Source of the DNA: Drosophila miranda
Lineage: Eukaryota; Arthropoda; Insecta; Diptera; Drosophilidae
Length of the DNA: 64,000 nt
Direction: 5' to 3'
Assembly: GCF_003369915.1 (NCBI RefSeq)
Contig: NW_022881625.1
Location: 1,922,001-1,986,000 of the forward strand
Below the pieces are notes generated by a model. The model was not told where the DNA came from and searched no databases. It saw nothing but the letters and a program-made list of their open reading frames with translations. Shown one piece after another: positions 1-10,497 of the stretch (position 1 is the stretch's first letter; every line of letters begins with the position of its first letter). Made by a program: the position numbers and the translations under genes.

Positions 1-927
1 ATTACGAAAATAACAATGGGGGGAAGAAGGGTTAAAGAAATGAGATCGAAAATTCAGAAAGTGCAGTGTTGCAACACGTAGTCAATTGAGGAATAGATAA
101 AGAGAAAAAGGTAAACAATGCAGGTGCTTTGCGTGGAAAATAAGAGGAAATACACTAAAATAAAAAAGAGACAAGCACTTGCAGAAATAACAATACAGAT
201 AAGTAGTAGACTGGAGTGAAGACGACGGAATAACAGGTAATAAAAGAGATACTACACTGGAACAAAGACGAGACAAAACAGGTACAATTGATTTACGTTT
301 ACAATTTTACAATAAACATAACAATTGAAAATAATGTCTATATCTTTTTTTTCTATAATTACAGGGAAGACAAGAAACAGCGGAGCATCGGCCGGCATAG
401 CAAAACACAATGCTTGTAAAGGCATTGCGTTGCATACCGGCCGACCCCGTCGTCCCCCCTGGTCGTCGAAATTGGCGTCGTCCGAAGTCGTCAGAAGTAG
501 GTGCAATTAGCACCTCGTCGTCGTTGTGGCTGTGGCTGCCCTCTTGGAGAACCAGTGGCACTGGTCCTGGGAGCCAGGAGTAGACGGCACACATATTACT
601 GTGGCGACACGGGTCCGGCCGCCAAAGTGAAATGGATGTGAGTGTGTGTGTGCGTCGGCAATTGTGGCCCTAATGTAGAGCGAGTGGCACTGGTCCGGCC
701 ACCAGTTGTGGGCAATGGCGGACAACGACACACATAACTCGAACGGGACAGGTCCGGCCGCCCAAGTGTAATGGGTGTTTGTGTGTGTGTGCGTCGGCAA
801 TTGTGGCCCTAATGTAGAGCGAGTGGCACTGGTCCGGCCACCAGCTGTGGGCAATGGCGGACAACGACACACCTACTCGAACGGCACAGGTCCGGCCGCC
901 CAAGTGTAATGGATGTTTGTGTGTGTG
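1..927 (-). mobile_element. JX element, copy a: 3' UTR (partial)
   Basis: Minus-strand 3' UTR of the gag-bearing non-LTR element called JX here. Positions 1-560 match 4620-5150 (same orientation), 14300-14850 and part of 20909-21110 (opposite orientation). Positions 560-927 are the GT-rich tandem repeats. The promoter block expected next lies beyond the window start. No coding sequence is seen. It is bounded on the right by the poly(A) tail of LINE-1, which is inserted in the last AC-rich repeat. Confidence 0.7.
560..927 (-). repeat. 139-bp GT-rich tandem repeats of JX 3' UTR (copy a)
   Basis: About 2.5 units. The motif GGTCCGGCCGCC recurs at about 612, 751 and 889, a spacing of 138-139 bp. 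Each unit has a (GT)n run and a second GGTCCGGCC block. The same array is found at 5225-5944 and one unit at 11140-11290. Confidence 0.85.
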
Positions 928-1078
928 TTTTTTTTTTTTTTTTTTTTTATTGGGAAAACAATTTATATTTATAAAATAACAATTATGGCTGGGAAGGGGT
1001 GGGGGGGGGGGGTCCGCTCCCGCGGGACTGCCGCTAGGCATTACTTCGCGGTGCGGGCTGTGGGGTCATCCTTCTGGC

Positions 1079-4021
1079 TTAGTTTGTCCGGCTTCGCTCC
1101 AGCCTGCGCAGCTCCTTGATCACGCTTGCTGCCATGTAGGCGACCGCGTTCCAAGATTGCTCATCGGCTAGCATCTGGTCGGTGAGGGTGTCCACACTCA
1201 CTTCTGCAAGCGTCTCCCCTAGCCTCGTTCGTTCTCGCAAGAAGCGGGGGCATACAAAGAAGACGTGCTCTGCATCCTCGTCGACTCCAGGCCCGCAGCA
1301 GCTGCAATACGGGTCGTCAGCATGCCTAAAGCGATGCAGGTACTGCTTGAAGCAGCCATGCCCCGTCAGCAGTTGGCCCAAATAATGGTCCATTTGGCCG
1401 TGCCTTCTTCGCAGCCATGGGCTAAGCTGGGGAAGGAGACGTCTGGTCCACCTCCCTTTTGCCGCTTGGTCCCAGCGCCGTTGCCACTGGGCTATAGTGC
1501 GCTCTCGCCGCTCGCTGGCTACCTCCACTCCGCTCTGCCGCTCAGCTGCCAGGAGATCCAGTGGGACCATGCCTGCCACAATAAGTGCGGCGTCTTCAGA
1601 CACCGTCCGGAAGCAGCATGTAACCCTCAGGGCACAGCGTCGGTATGCGCTTCTGCAGTCTCTGCTGTATGTGGAAACCATCATTGCTGGTGCCCACACT
1701 GCTGATCCATATTAGATTATGGAGGTGACCACCCCAGCGATGAGCTGCCTGCTACGCTGCCGTGGTCCCCCTGTATTGGCCATCATCCTGCTTATGGCCG
1801 CCGTTGCTGCAGTCGCTTTTGCGCTGGCGTATTCCAGGTGGGCCTTGAAGTTCAGCCTCTGGTCCATCATTACCCCTAGGTACTTTAGCGCAGGCTTGGT
1901 CCTGATGATCGTGCTACCGACTCTCACGCATGCCTGCTCGACCTTTTTTCTGCTGCTCATTAGCACAGCCTCCGTCTTCTTCTCCGCCAATGCTAGCCCG
2001 TTGGCTGCGAGCCAGGCCACTATCATCCCGACTGCTACGTTGGTTTTCTCCTCTACGTCTCTTACGTGTTTCGACACTGTCACCAGTGCTATGTCGTCGG
2101 CGAAGCCCACCAGGGTGCACCCTTCCGGTAATGTAAGCCGCAGGATATCGTCATACATCACGTTCCACAGTATCGGCCCTAGGACCGAACCCTGTGGGAC
2201 GCCTCCGGTGATTTGGTGATGTTCTGCTCCTTCTTCCGTGTCGTAGATCAGGACGCGGTCCGTGAAATAGCTTCGCAGAGTCCGTGTGATTTGCTCAGAT
2301 ATACCCCTCCTGGTCAGGGCCTCTAGGATGCTCTTCCAGCTGGCAGAGTTGAAGGCGTTTCGTACGTCTAGTGTACATACTAGGCAGTACTTTTTGTCGC
2401 CTCCAGCCCATCGCGTTCCTGCCATGGCTTCCCTGGCAAGGTTTGTCACCATCTCGATGGCGTCAGTGGTGCTCCTCTGCTTGCGGAACCCGAATTGGAG
2501 GTCGGAAAGTCCGCGACGCTCAGCCAGTTCCGCCTCCAGTCGGTTACATACCATCCTCTCGAAAATCTTGCCCATGGTATCCAGCATGCACAGCGGCCGG
2601 TATGACGATGGGTCGTTGAGCTCTTTGCCTGGCTTGGGTATCAGAACCAGCCTTTGCCGTTTCCATGCTCGTGGGACTGTCCGCTCCGCTAGGCACTGGG
2701 TGTACATTGTGGCGAATGCTTCCGGATGGGCTCTAGTTATGCATTTTAGTGCTGCATTAGGGACTCCATCTGGACCTGCCGCTTTCCCGATCTTCAGCTT
2801 ACCCGTGGCCTCCAGTACTTCTCTGGCAGTGATGATGGTGGTGGTGTCCCTCAGGCTAGCTCCTTCTCCCCTAGCTTCCTCTTGTAAGGGTGGTTGTCTA
2901 GGGAATAGGGTGCCGACTATCTCTCTCATATGCACCGGATCCTTGGGCATAGGCTGTCTGTTTAATCTCCCCATGACTAGTTTGTATGCTCCACCAAAAG
3001 GTTCCGCATCGGCCGCATCGCAGAGCTCCTTGAAGCATTTGAGTTTGCTGCTTCTGATGGCCTCCTTCAGCTCTTTTCTTTTGGCCTTGAATGCCGCGCC
3101 ATTTCTGCCAAATTGGGCGGAGCCTCTTGCTCGCTGGTAGGCACGCCGAGCTGCGCAGCACTCCCTCCTGGCCTTGGCAATGTGCTCATTCCACCACGGT
3201 ACTGGCCGGTGCCTGCTTCCTCCGATCTTTCTTTTTTTCATGGCTGCATCACAGGCCGCTTTGACGGTCCTGTAAACGGCAAGCGCGGATGCTTCAGCAT
3301 CCCCGGCGGCGCTTAGGTTTTCTGCTGCCGAGAGGAGCGCGGCTCTGCTCAGGCTTTCCTCCTTGTACCCGGCCTGGAGCGCCCGCTGTATCCTTGTTGT
3401 GTTCCTGGGTGCAAAGGTTTCCGTCATTACGGCTAAGTGGTCGCTATGGGTGTAAGCACTCAGCACTTGCCACTTCGCGTGGCGTGCGAGCTCTGGGCTT
3501 GCAAAGGTGAGGTCTATAATAGACTCCCGCCCTGCTTTGCTGAACGTTGGTGTGGTTCCTGTGTTGAGGAGACAGACGTTCAGGCTTGCAAACTCGTCCA
3601 GGAGCGATGTCCCACGGGGTGTGTTCTTGGCGCTGCCCCAAGTCGTGGCCCAGGCGTTAAACTCGCCCGCTATCAGGACCGGCGATTTGCCTCGTGCGTC
3701 GTTAGCGATGTTGCTGATGATCGCCTCATACTCCTGCTGCGTGAACCTTGGTGCTATGTAGCAGCTGTAGACAAAAGTGCCGCTGTGCTTAGCTCTCACA
3801 TATCCCACTCTGGATGCTCTGTGGGTAAGCTGGCCTGGTTGTGGGCCACAGCTCCAGATTGCTGCTCCTCCGTCTGAGCTTTGCTGCCAGACTCCTTCGT
3901 GTTTTTTGCCGTACGGCTCGCTGAGTAGCGCTATGTCGATCTTCTGCTCCAGGACTGTTTGCGCCAACAGATCCTGAGCAGCTCGGCAGTGGTTTAGGTT
4001 GAGCTGCAGGAGCTTAACCAT
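1079..4021 (-). pseudogene. LINE-1 ORF2: endonuclease/reverse transcriptase with one nonsense codon
   Basis: A 981-codon frame starting at ATG 4021, which overlaps the ORF1 stop by 8 nt. The N-terminal APE-type endonuclease shows LNLNHC, SEPY, EFNAW, IDLTF and SDHLAV. The central reverse transcriptase has LDVRNAF, VPQGSVLGP and the catalytic FADD box. The C-terminus carries a CCHC-type finger (CSCCG ... DAEHVFFVC). The endonuclease D of the usual DFNAW box reads E here, while the LINE-3 copy has D. A TAA at 1712-1714 interrupts the frame where the second copy at 18884-19675 reads Leu. Without it, the ORF runs to 1079. The product would nick AC-rich target DNA and prime reverse transcription. 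This copy is probably dead. Confidence 0.9.
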
Positions 4022-4357
4022 CAACCAGTTTTGCTAGTGCCTTCTTATACTCAGGGCAGCTGCGGCTGAGGGCCGAGTGGGCTGCTGAGCGGACGTCTCC
4101 TGGCTTGCCAGCGCATAGTATGCACATTGGCGGGTTGTTGCACTGGTTGTGCTTGTGCCCCTCCCCACCACATTTGTAGCATGCATTGCTTGACACAGGC
4201 CGCTTGGATCTGCACCTGGCTGCAGTGTGTCCATAGGCCATGCACTTGAAGCAGCGGGTTGGCGCAATCCGTTGCCGCACGCGGCAGACAACCCAGCCGA
4301 TTCGAAGTTTTCCGAGCTCCAGGAGCTTCTTTGCGAGTGCGGGCTGAAGGTTCAGCG
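4014..4357 (-). pseudogene. LINE-1 ORF1 C-terminal fragment (zinc-knuckle Gag-like protein)
   Basis: The last 115 or so residues of an R1-clade ORF1 protein. Two CX2CX4HX4C knuckles and a trailing CX2C are visible (CFKCMAYGHTAARC; CYKCGGEGHKHNQC). It is nearly identical to the end of LINE-3 ORF1 (17040-17382). The stop codon overlaps the ORF2 start in an 8-nt ATGGTTAA junction. The N-terminal three quarters are missing; the fragment begins where the sequence switches to JX leader. Confidence 0.88.
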
Positions 4358-4410
4358 TAGCTGCTGAGGGCAGACGACTAGGAATGTATCATGTACATGT
4401 GGGCGGGCAA

Positions 4411-4416
4411 TTTATA
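4411..4416 (-). promoter_or_regulatory. TATA box of JX promoter (copy b)
   Basis: TATAAA on the minus strand inside a GC-rich context (CGCCC before, TTGCCCGCCC after). The same box sits at 15037 and 21299 in the other JX copies, always about 35-40 bp before the conserved TAGTCGTCTGCCCTCAGC that I take as the start of the leader. Transcription start is not proven. Confidence 0.6.
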
Positions 4417-5224
4417 GGGGGCGTAATTGTTTTATGCGAGGACTAGCATTTTGGGCTCAATTTAGGCCGTAGTGGTGGTGGTAAGGCGGCAACTGATGCT
4501 GATTTGAAAGTCGATTTGAAACCGATAATCAATTGTCAGCACCGTTGCCGCCGAAGATTTTTATCACAGATTGTAATAATTTTGTAGTGGGGTGTCGGAG
4601 AACCGCACTAATTACGAAACTAACAATGGGGTGGGGGGGGGAGAAGGGGTTAAAGAAATGAGATCGAAAATTCAGAAAATGCAGTGTTGCAACACGTAGT
4701 CAATTGAGGAATAGATAAAGAGAAAAGGTAAACAATGCAGGTGCTTTGCGTGGAAAATAAAAAAAAGAGACAAGCACTTGCAGAAATAACAATGCGGGTA
4801 AGTAGTAGACTGGAGTGAAGACGACGGAAAAACAGGTAATAAAAGAGATACTACACTGGAACAAAGACGAGACAAAACAGGTACAATTGATTTACGTTAA
4901 CAATATTACAATAAACATAACAATTTAAAATAATGTCTATATCTTTTTTTTTCTATAATTACAGGGAAGACAAGAAACAGCGGAGCATCGGCCGGCATAG
5001 CAAAACACAATGCTTGTAAAGACATTGCGTTGCATACCGGCCGACCCCGTCGTCCCCCCTGATCATCGAAATTGGCGTCATCCGAAGTCGTCAGAAGTAG
5101 GTGCAATTAGCACCTCGTCGTCGTCGTTGTGGCTGTGGCTGCCCTCTTGGAGAACCAGTGGCACTGGTCCGGCCACCAGCTGGGAGCCAGGAGTAGACGG
5201 CACACATATTACTGTGGCGACACG

Positions 5225-5944
5225 GGTCCGGCCGCCAAAGTGAAATGGATGTGAGTGTGTGTGTGCGTCGGCAATTGTGGCCCTAATGTAGAGCGAGTGG
5301 CACTGGTCCGGCCAGCAGCTGGGAGCCAGGAGTAGATGGCACACATTTTACTGTGGCGACACGGGTCCGGCCGCCAAAGTGAAATGGATGTGAGTGTGTG
5401 TGTGCGTCGGCAATTGCGGCCCTAATGTAGAGCGAGTGGCACTGGTCCGGCCACCAGCTGTGGGCAATGGCGGACAACGACACATATAACTCGAACGGCA
5501 CAGGTCCGGCCGCCCAAGTGTAATGGGTGTTTGTGTGTGTGTGCGTCGGCAATTGTGGCCCTAATGTAGAGCGAGTGGCACTGGTCCGGCCACCAGCTGG
5601 GAGCCAGGAGTAGATGGCACACATTTTACTGTGGCGACACGGGTCCGGCCGCCAAAGTGAAATGGATGTGAGTGTGTGTGTGCGTCGGCAATTGCGGCCC
5701 TAATGTAGAGCGAGTGGCACTGGTCCGGCCACCAGCTGTGGGCAATGGCGGACAACGACACACCTACTCGAACGGCACAGGTCCGGCCGCCCAAGTGTAA
5801 TGGATGTTTGTGTGTGTGTGTGTATTTCCATTCCAGGTACACATGGCACTCTGAATGCCACGGCATCTGGTTCCAGCAACCAGTTGAGGGCAATGGCGGA
5901 CATGACACACCTACTCGAACGGCACAGGTCCGGCCGCCCAAGTG
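5225..5944 (-). repeat. 139-bp GT-rich tandem repeats of JX 3' UTR (copy b)
   Basis: GGTCCGGCC starts recur at about 5225, 5364, 5503, 5642, 5780 and 5927. Two subtypes are mixed: one with a GGGAGCCAGGAGTAGA tract, the other with a GGGCAATGGCGGACA tract. Each unit carries a (GT)4-8 run and a TGTAATGG(A/G)TGTTTG block, the site used by LINE-1 and LINE-2. Confidence 0.88.
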
Positions 5945-5958
5945 TAATGGATGTTTGT
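5945..5958. repeat. Target-site duplication, 3' side of LINE-2
   Basis: TAATGGATGTTTGT on the plus strand, identical to 11020-11033 on the other side of LINE-2. A 14-bp duplication is in the usual range for target-primed reverse transcription. Confidence 0.9.
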
Positions 5959-6092
5959 TTATTAAATTTTATAAGCCTGGGACTTAACTAAAGCTAGACA
6001 GGGAGCTGTATTGAGTTGGAGAGACCGGCAGGAAGTTCCGGGTCTCTGCGGGACGGCCGCAAAGCATTGCTTCGCAGGGACCATGGTTCCTC

Positions 6093-9000
6093 CTAGCCAC
6101 TCTCGTTCCTACGGCGCTCGCACCTACGCAGCTCCTTCATGGCGCCGGCTGCAAAGTTGCTCCAGGCCGACCATACCATGGGGTCTTCCACAATCTTCTC
6201 GATCAGGTTGTTCGGCGTGAGCTGCCCGCCGGCGGCTCGCCACAACTCCTCCCTAATAAGTGAGAAGCGCCCGCATTGAAAAATGATGTGCTCAGCGTCT
6301 TCAGTGGCGTCGCCGCACCACGAGCAGTTCGGCGAGTTCTCGTGGCCGAACCTCCAAAGGTAATGGCTGAAGCAGCCGTGTCCGCTCAGAAGCTGTGTGG
6401 AATGGAAATTGACCACACCGTGTCGCCTGCCGATCCAATATCGGACATACGGAATCAGGCGGTGTGTCCACCGTCCTTTATCAGAGCCGTCCCAGCGGCT
6501 TTGCCATGCTCTGAGGCTTCCTTCACGGGCCTGCTTGCGCGCGTCTCTCCTTGCCGCGCCGGCCCGGATGGCCTCGGCCACGGCCCTCTCCTCAAGCACC
6601 AGAAGGTCAATTGGAAGGACACCCGCCAGGACTAGGGCAGCGTCGTCGGATATGGTCCGAAAGCCGCAGCAGATCCGGAGCGCGCAGAGGCGATGAGTGG
6701 CTTTTACGCCCCTAGCGTAGCTGGCAACTTTAATTCCATCCGCCCATACGTCTGCTGCATAGGTCATGGCTGAGCGGACTACACTGGTCAGCAGAATCCT
6801 CCTCTCCTGCTTCGGGCCACGGGTGTTCAGCAGTATTCGGAACAGCGCCCGACTCGTGTTTGCCGCTTTCTCCTGGACGTAGCTTAGGTGTTCACGGAAA
6901 CTGAGCCTGGTGTCGATCATCACGCCCAGATACCGAATGGCTCGTTTCGACGATAGTCTCTGGTCGCCAACCCTGATGTGAGCGGTCTCCACAGTCGAAC
7001 GGGTGCTCACCAATACTGCCTCGGTTTTATGAGCGGCTATCTCTAGTCCCGCAGAGCGGAGCCAGTCTGCAATCAGCTGGATTGCGGTGTCACAATTTGC
7101 TTCGACGACGTCCAGGTGCTTGGCCACCACCGTCAGGGCGACATCATCTGCGTAGCAGGTTAGCTGACATCCGCCTGGAAGAGCTAATCTCATGACTCCA
7201 TCGTAGGCAATGTTCCATAATAGGGGACCCATCACTGATCCTTGGGGAACTCCTGCCGTTATGCCGTGAGTCTGCGCGCCGGCCTCCGTATTATACTCCA
7301 GCAGTCTTCCCGCGAAGTAGCTCCTTACGATTGCCTGAAGGTATTGGGGTACACCGCGCCGGTTAAGTGAGTCCAGGATGCACTCCCACTTCACCGTATT
7401 GAAGGCGTTCCTGATGTCTAGGGTGACAATCAGGCAGTATTCCTTCTTGCCGCCCTTCCATCGAGTTCCCTCCACTGCCTTGGAGGCTATGTCAACTACC
7501 CTGCCTATGGCGTCCACCGTTGACCTCCCACTCCTGAAGCCGTATTGGTTTGGTGAAAGTCCCCCAGCATCCTCGACGGCGTTGTCTAGTCTTCTACGGA
7601 TTATCTGTTCCAGAGTCTTCCCCAGCGAGTCGATTAAGCAAATCGGTCGAAACGAGGAGGGATCGTCCGGCGGCTTTCCTGGCTTTGGCAAGAGCACCAG
7701 GTGTTGCAACTTCCACTGCGGCGGAAATAGTCCTTCCCGCAGGCACTGCGTGAATGCCTTAGCAAACTCGTGCGGGTTGTATGCCATCGCCAGTTTTACC
7801 GCACGGTTGGGGATTCCATCAGGGCCTGGAGCCTTCTTGGCCTTTAAGCTTTGGGCCAGGGCGACGATTTCGTCCTCCGTGACCGGTTCGACCGAGTATG
7901 CAGGCTGGTGTGCGACGGCACTGCTGGCAAGACCGTGAGCCCCGGATGGGAACAATGCCTCAACAATCGTCCGCAACTGGTCTGGGTCAGACGGCGACCC
8001 CGCGTTGCTGCCATGAATTCGCTTCATTACCGTCTTGTAGGCACGTCCCCACGGATCCTTCTCGGCTGAGTCGCAAAGCTGCAGGAAGCACTCCCTCTTG
8101 CTCTCCTTGATGGCGTTCTTTAGGGCTTTTCTAGCTCCGCAGTACTCCGCCTGTAGCCTTGGCCAGCTAGTGCCACTCCTTCTGCGAGCCCGTTGATATC
8201 GCCTTCTAGCTGACAGGCAAGTGCGTCTGGCCTCCTGGATCTCGTCATTCCACCAATAGGTCGGCGATTGCTTACCCTTGAATGGCCTCTTGCGACTCAT
8301 ACTGGCATCGCATGCGAGCAGTAGGGACTCCAGAAGCTGGTTGACCATCTGTTGAGCTGAGCCTCCGACCTCCATATTCCTCAGCGCCTCCAAGAACCTT
8401 GGAATCCGCATTGATTCGGGATTGTAGGCTGCTCTCCGGTTTGTCTGCGTTGCCCTGGTCAGTCTGCAACCACCTTCTCCGCCTATCGAGAACACCACTG
8501 CCTCGTGGTCGCTGGCCGTATAGTGGTTCCCCAGGCGCCAGGTGGACAGAGGGGAAAGGCTGCTAGAGGCGAATGTAAGGTCGATGACTGACCCAGAGCC
8601 ACCCCTGTTGAAGGTATTCGCGGTCCCCTGATTCAGCAATGCTACGTCCAACGCAGCGAAGGCCTCAAGCAGTACGTGTCCCTTGTATATGGCGTCCGAG
8701 CTGCTGCTTCTGGAGATGTCACTGCCCCACTCCTGGGCCCAAGCATTGAAGTCGCCAGCAATCACATTTGGTTTGTGGTGCCTGGCGTCGTCGGCCAATT
8801 CGTCCATCGCCGCAGCGAAGCTATGACGGCTCAAGCTTGGGGGGAGATAGCAGCTGTAAATCCATAAGTTCCCCAGTTTTGCCCTGACGAAATGTCGGAA
8901 CTCAGCGCACACTGAGGGCCGCAGAGGAGGCTTACCACAAGCCCATATTGCTGCTTTTCCTGAGGAGCTTTGGACCCAGAATCCATCCTCGGGGGAAATG

Positions 9001-9110
9001 TATGGTTCGCTAATTATTGCAACGTCCGATCTCATTTCACGCACCGACTGAGAGAGCAGATCTGTGGCAGCCTCGCAATGGTTTAGGTTTATTTGGTAAA
9101 ACCTAACCAT
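6093..9110 (-). CDS. LINE-2 ORF2: endonuclease / reverse transcriptase
   Basis: A 1005-residue open frame. Residues 1-207 are an APE-type endonuclease: LNLNHC (8-13), SEPY (35-38), GDFNAW (119-124), VIDLTF (about 175), SDHEAVVF (from 200). Residues about 425-735 are the reverse transcriptase: PDGIPN, FRPICLID, LDIRNAF, VPQGS (621-625) and the catalytic YADD (653-656). Near the C-terminus, around 940, is a zinc finger (CSWCGDATEDAEHIIFQC). Length and order fit the R1 clade. The ATG overlaps the ORF1 stop (ATGGTTAG), suggesting coupled translation. No broken motif is seen; activity is possible but untested. Confidence 0.95.
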   Translation of the reverse strand: MVRFYQINLNHCEAATDLLSQSVREMRSDVAIISEPYISPEDGFWVQSSSGKAAIWACGKPPLRPSVCAEFRHFVRAKLGNLWIYSCYLPPSLSRHSFAAAMDELADDARHHKPNVIAGDFNAWAQEWGSDISRSSSSDAIYKGHVLLEAFAALDVALLNQGTANTFNRGGSGSVIDLTFASSSLSPLSTWRLGNHYTASDHEAVVFSIGGEGGCRLTRATQTNRRAAYNPESMRIPRFLEALRNMEVGGSAQQMVNQLLESLLLACDASMSRKRPFKGKQSPTYWWNDEIQEARRTCLSARRRYQRARRRSGTSWPRLQAEYCGARKALKNAIKESKRECFLQLCDSAEKDPWGRAYKTVMKRIHGSNAGSPSDPDQLRTIVEALFPSGAHGLASSAVAHQPAYSVEPVTEDEIVALAQSLKAKKAPGPDGIPNRAVKLAMAYNPHEFAKAFTQCLREGLFPPQWKLQHLVLLPKPGKPPDDPSSFRPICLIDSLGKTLEQIIRRRLDNAVEDAGGLSPNQYGFRSGRSTVDAIGRVVDIASKAVEGTRWKGGKKEYCLIVTLDIRNAFNTVKWECILDSLNRRGVPQYLQAIVRSYFAGRLLEYNTEAGAQTHGITAGVPQGSVMGPLLWNIAYDGVMRLALPGGCQLTCYADDVALTVVAKHLDVVEANCDTAIQLIADWLRSAGLEIAAHKTEAVLVSTRSTVETAHIRVGDQRLSSKRAIRYLGVMIDTRLSFREHLSYVQEKAANTSRALFRILLNTRGPKQERRILLTSVVRSAMTYAADVWADGIKVASYARGVKATHRLCALRICCGFRTISDDAALVLAGVLPIDLLVLEERAVAEAIRAGAARRDARKQAREGSLRAWQSRWDGSDKGRWTHRLIPYVRYWIGRRHGVVNFHSTQLLSGHGCFSHYLWRFGHENSPNCSWCGDATEDAEHIIFQCGRFSLIREELWRAAGGQLTPNNLIEKIVEDPMVWSAWSNFAAGAMKELRRCERRRNESG

Positions 9111-10497
9111 GTCCAGCGTTTTGACTTGCCTTCTCTTTGGGTGCCATGGGGCACCTGTGGCTACCAGCTACGTGTGAGTGGGGCTTGCCCTTTCCGACAC
9201 AGAGGAAGCATTTTGCCTCATTGTGGCAGTCGCTTATCTTGTGCTCCTCAGACCCACAGCGGAAGCACCACCCGCTTCTGTCTACAGAGCTTTTGCAATT
9301 AAGTGCAACGTGGCCGATCTCAAGGCACCTGAAGCACTTTAACGGCAGATTTCGCTCCCGTATGCGGCAGACGGACCATGCCACTTTAACCTTACCAACG
9401 GATAGCGCCTTCGTCGCAAGGGTCGCCGGCAGGCAAATAATAGCCCGCTGGGTACCACCAAAGCCTGGGCGCAAACTCTTAATGGCGTCCACATCGAGTG
9501 TAATCCCCATTTGCTCGCTGAAGGCCTTCCTCACGTCCTCCGAGGTAGCCATCTCATCCAAGTCGAGCATCTCTAGCCTCGTCTGCTGGGTGAGTGCTCG
9601 CGCCTCCGCCTTGCCTCCTAGGACAGTGCCTATGTCCTCGCGAAGCAGCTGCGCGGTCTCCTTCGAGGCGTCTTTGAGCTCCAATAGAAGAGCACCTTTG
9701 GCTGTTCGCTTCACTCTGCTCACACTCTCGCCGACCTTCTTCATCTTCTCGCTCTGGTTGCGGGTGACGAGGTTAAGGATCTCCGCGTAAGTCATTTCCC
9801 CTTTTGGCTCGATGATAATAACATCCGGACGGGGCCTTGGCTTCCGGGCGTGCGCTCTGCTCTTCACCTTCTCCCATTCACCTTCGGTAGGTGCAGCTGA
9901 TTCGGTCTTCCTTGCCGGTTGTTCGCGGGACTGCAACGTGGGATGGCCACTCATGTTGTTTCTCCTCTTCGGCGAGCTCCTCGTCGGCTTGTCCAGCTTC
10001 CTTTTCGGCGCATCGCGTTGAGGGGAGCACTGCGTCTCCTGATCACGCCGCTCCACCCTCTCCTTCCTCTGAAACTTTGCGTCGAAGCTGTGAAGCGCGG
10101 ACTTTTGCATCCTCACCACGTTCTGCGCCAACTCTTTCATCTCCTTGTTGAGATAACGGGCGTCCCTCAGCATCTTCGCCAATTCCGTCGACTTTTCTAC
10201 CAGCGAAGCCAGGATCGACCGCAGATCTCCGTCGGCCTTTGGTCCTGTACCGCTTTTGTCTGTGGAAGCACTGCTGAAGTCAAAGGGATTGACAGGGACT
10301 TCTGCTGGTGCAGACACAGTCAGTGCTGGCAGCACTCTAAGGGGCGCCTTAAGTGGAGTTCCGGTACCAAGGCTTAGCTGGGCCGGCTTCTCAACTGCCT
10401 GCTCCCTGGGCCAAATGCCTCGGGGCGTCTGCCACTGTGGTGGGGAACGCTGCAGGCTAGTTCTCCTCTCAAAGACCCGCTTTTCCTCCTCCTCCAT
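9103..10497 (-). CDS. LINE-2 ORF1: nucleic-acid-binding Gag-like protein
   Basis: A 464-residue protein. The N-terminus is acidic then basic (MEEEEKRVFERR), followed by a Ser/Pro-rich part. The middle (about 225-375) has the conserved region of R1-clade ORF1 proteins (TYAEILNLVTRNQ, GALLLELKD, RLEMLDLDEM). The C-terminus holds two CCHC knuckles (CFRCLEIGHVALNC; CFRCGSEEHKISDC) and a last CX2C. Known members bind element RNA and form the ribonucleoprotein with ORF2. The ATG at 10497 is the first in frame. It is intact and lies in the same transcript as ORF2. Confidence 0.93.
   Translation of the reverse strand: MEEEEKRVFERRTSLQRSPPQWQTPRGIWPREQAVEKPAQLSLGTGTPLKAPLRVLPALTVSAPAEVPVNPFDFSSASTDKSGTGPKADGDLRSILASLVEKSTELAKMLRDARYLNKEMKELAQNVVRMQKSALHSFDAKFQRKERVERRDQETQCSPQRDAPKRKLDKPTRSSPKRRNNMSGHPTLQSREQPARKTESAAPTEGEWEKVKSRAHARKPRPRPDVIIIEPKGEMTYAEILNLVTRNQSEKMKKVGESVSRVKRTAKGALLLELKDASKETAQLLREDIGTVLGGKAEARALTQQTRLEMLDLDEMATSEDVRKAFSEQMGITLDVDAIKSLRPGFGGTQRAIICLPATLATKALSVGKVKVAWSVCRIRERNLPLKCFRCLEIGHVALNCKSSVDRSGWCFRCGSEEHKISDCHNEAKCFLCVGKGKPHSHVAGSHRCPMAPKEKASQNAGHG

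Larger units (their letters stand above)
928..4357 (-). mobile_element. LINE-1: R1-clade non-LTR retrotransposon, 5'-truncated
   Basis: Minus-strand LINE with a T-run on the plus strand at 928-948 (its poly(A) tail), a 3' UTR at 949-1078, ORF2 at 1079-4021 and only the last part of ORF1 (4014-4357). The tail abuts an AC run, the target type known for the Waldo and Mino families of the R1 clade. The 5' side joins the JX leader directly at about 4357 rather than an AC run, so the missing ORF1 and 5' UTR were probably lost in a rearrangement and not only by incomplete reverse transcription. Confidence 0.88.
4358..5944 (-). mobile_element. JX element, copy b: distal 3' UTR with promoter block
   Basis: Continuation of the JX 3' UTR that starts at 11383 and is interrupted by LINE-2. 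Read on the minus strand: GT-rich repeats (5944-5150), an AT-rich block (5150-4620), a block with a TATA box (4620-4411) and the first bases of the next leader. It matches 14297-15100 and 20909-21360 in the opposite orientation. No open frame of interest was found. The leader is cut after about 50 nt at the junction with LINE-1. Confidence 0.75.

Noticed and set aside
507-872. Minus-strand His/Thr-rich frames over the GT-rich repeats
   Set aside because: Translations of the JX 3' UTR minisatellite, not conserved in frame.
1719-3140. Plus-strand frames of 160-280 codons opposite LINE ORF2
   Set aside because: Antisense shadows of a GC-rich reverse transcriptase frame.
4014-4357. Cellular CCHC zinc-finger gene
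   Set aside because: It overlaps ORF2 by 8 nt and matches the end of LINE-3 ORF1, so it is a LINE fragment.
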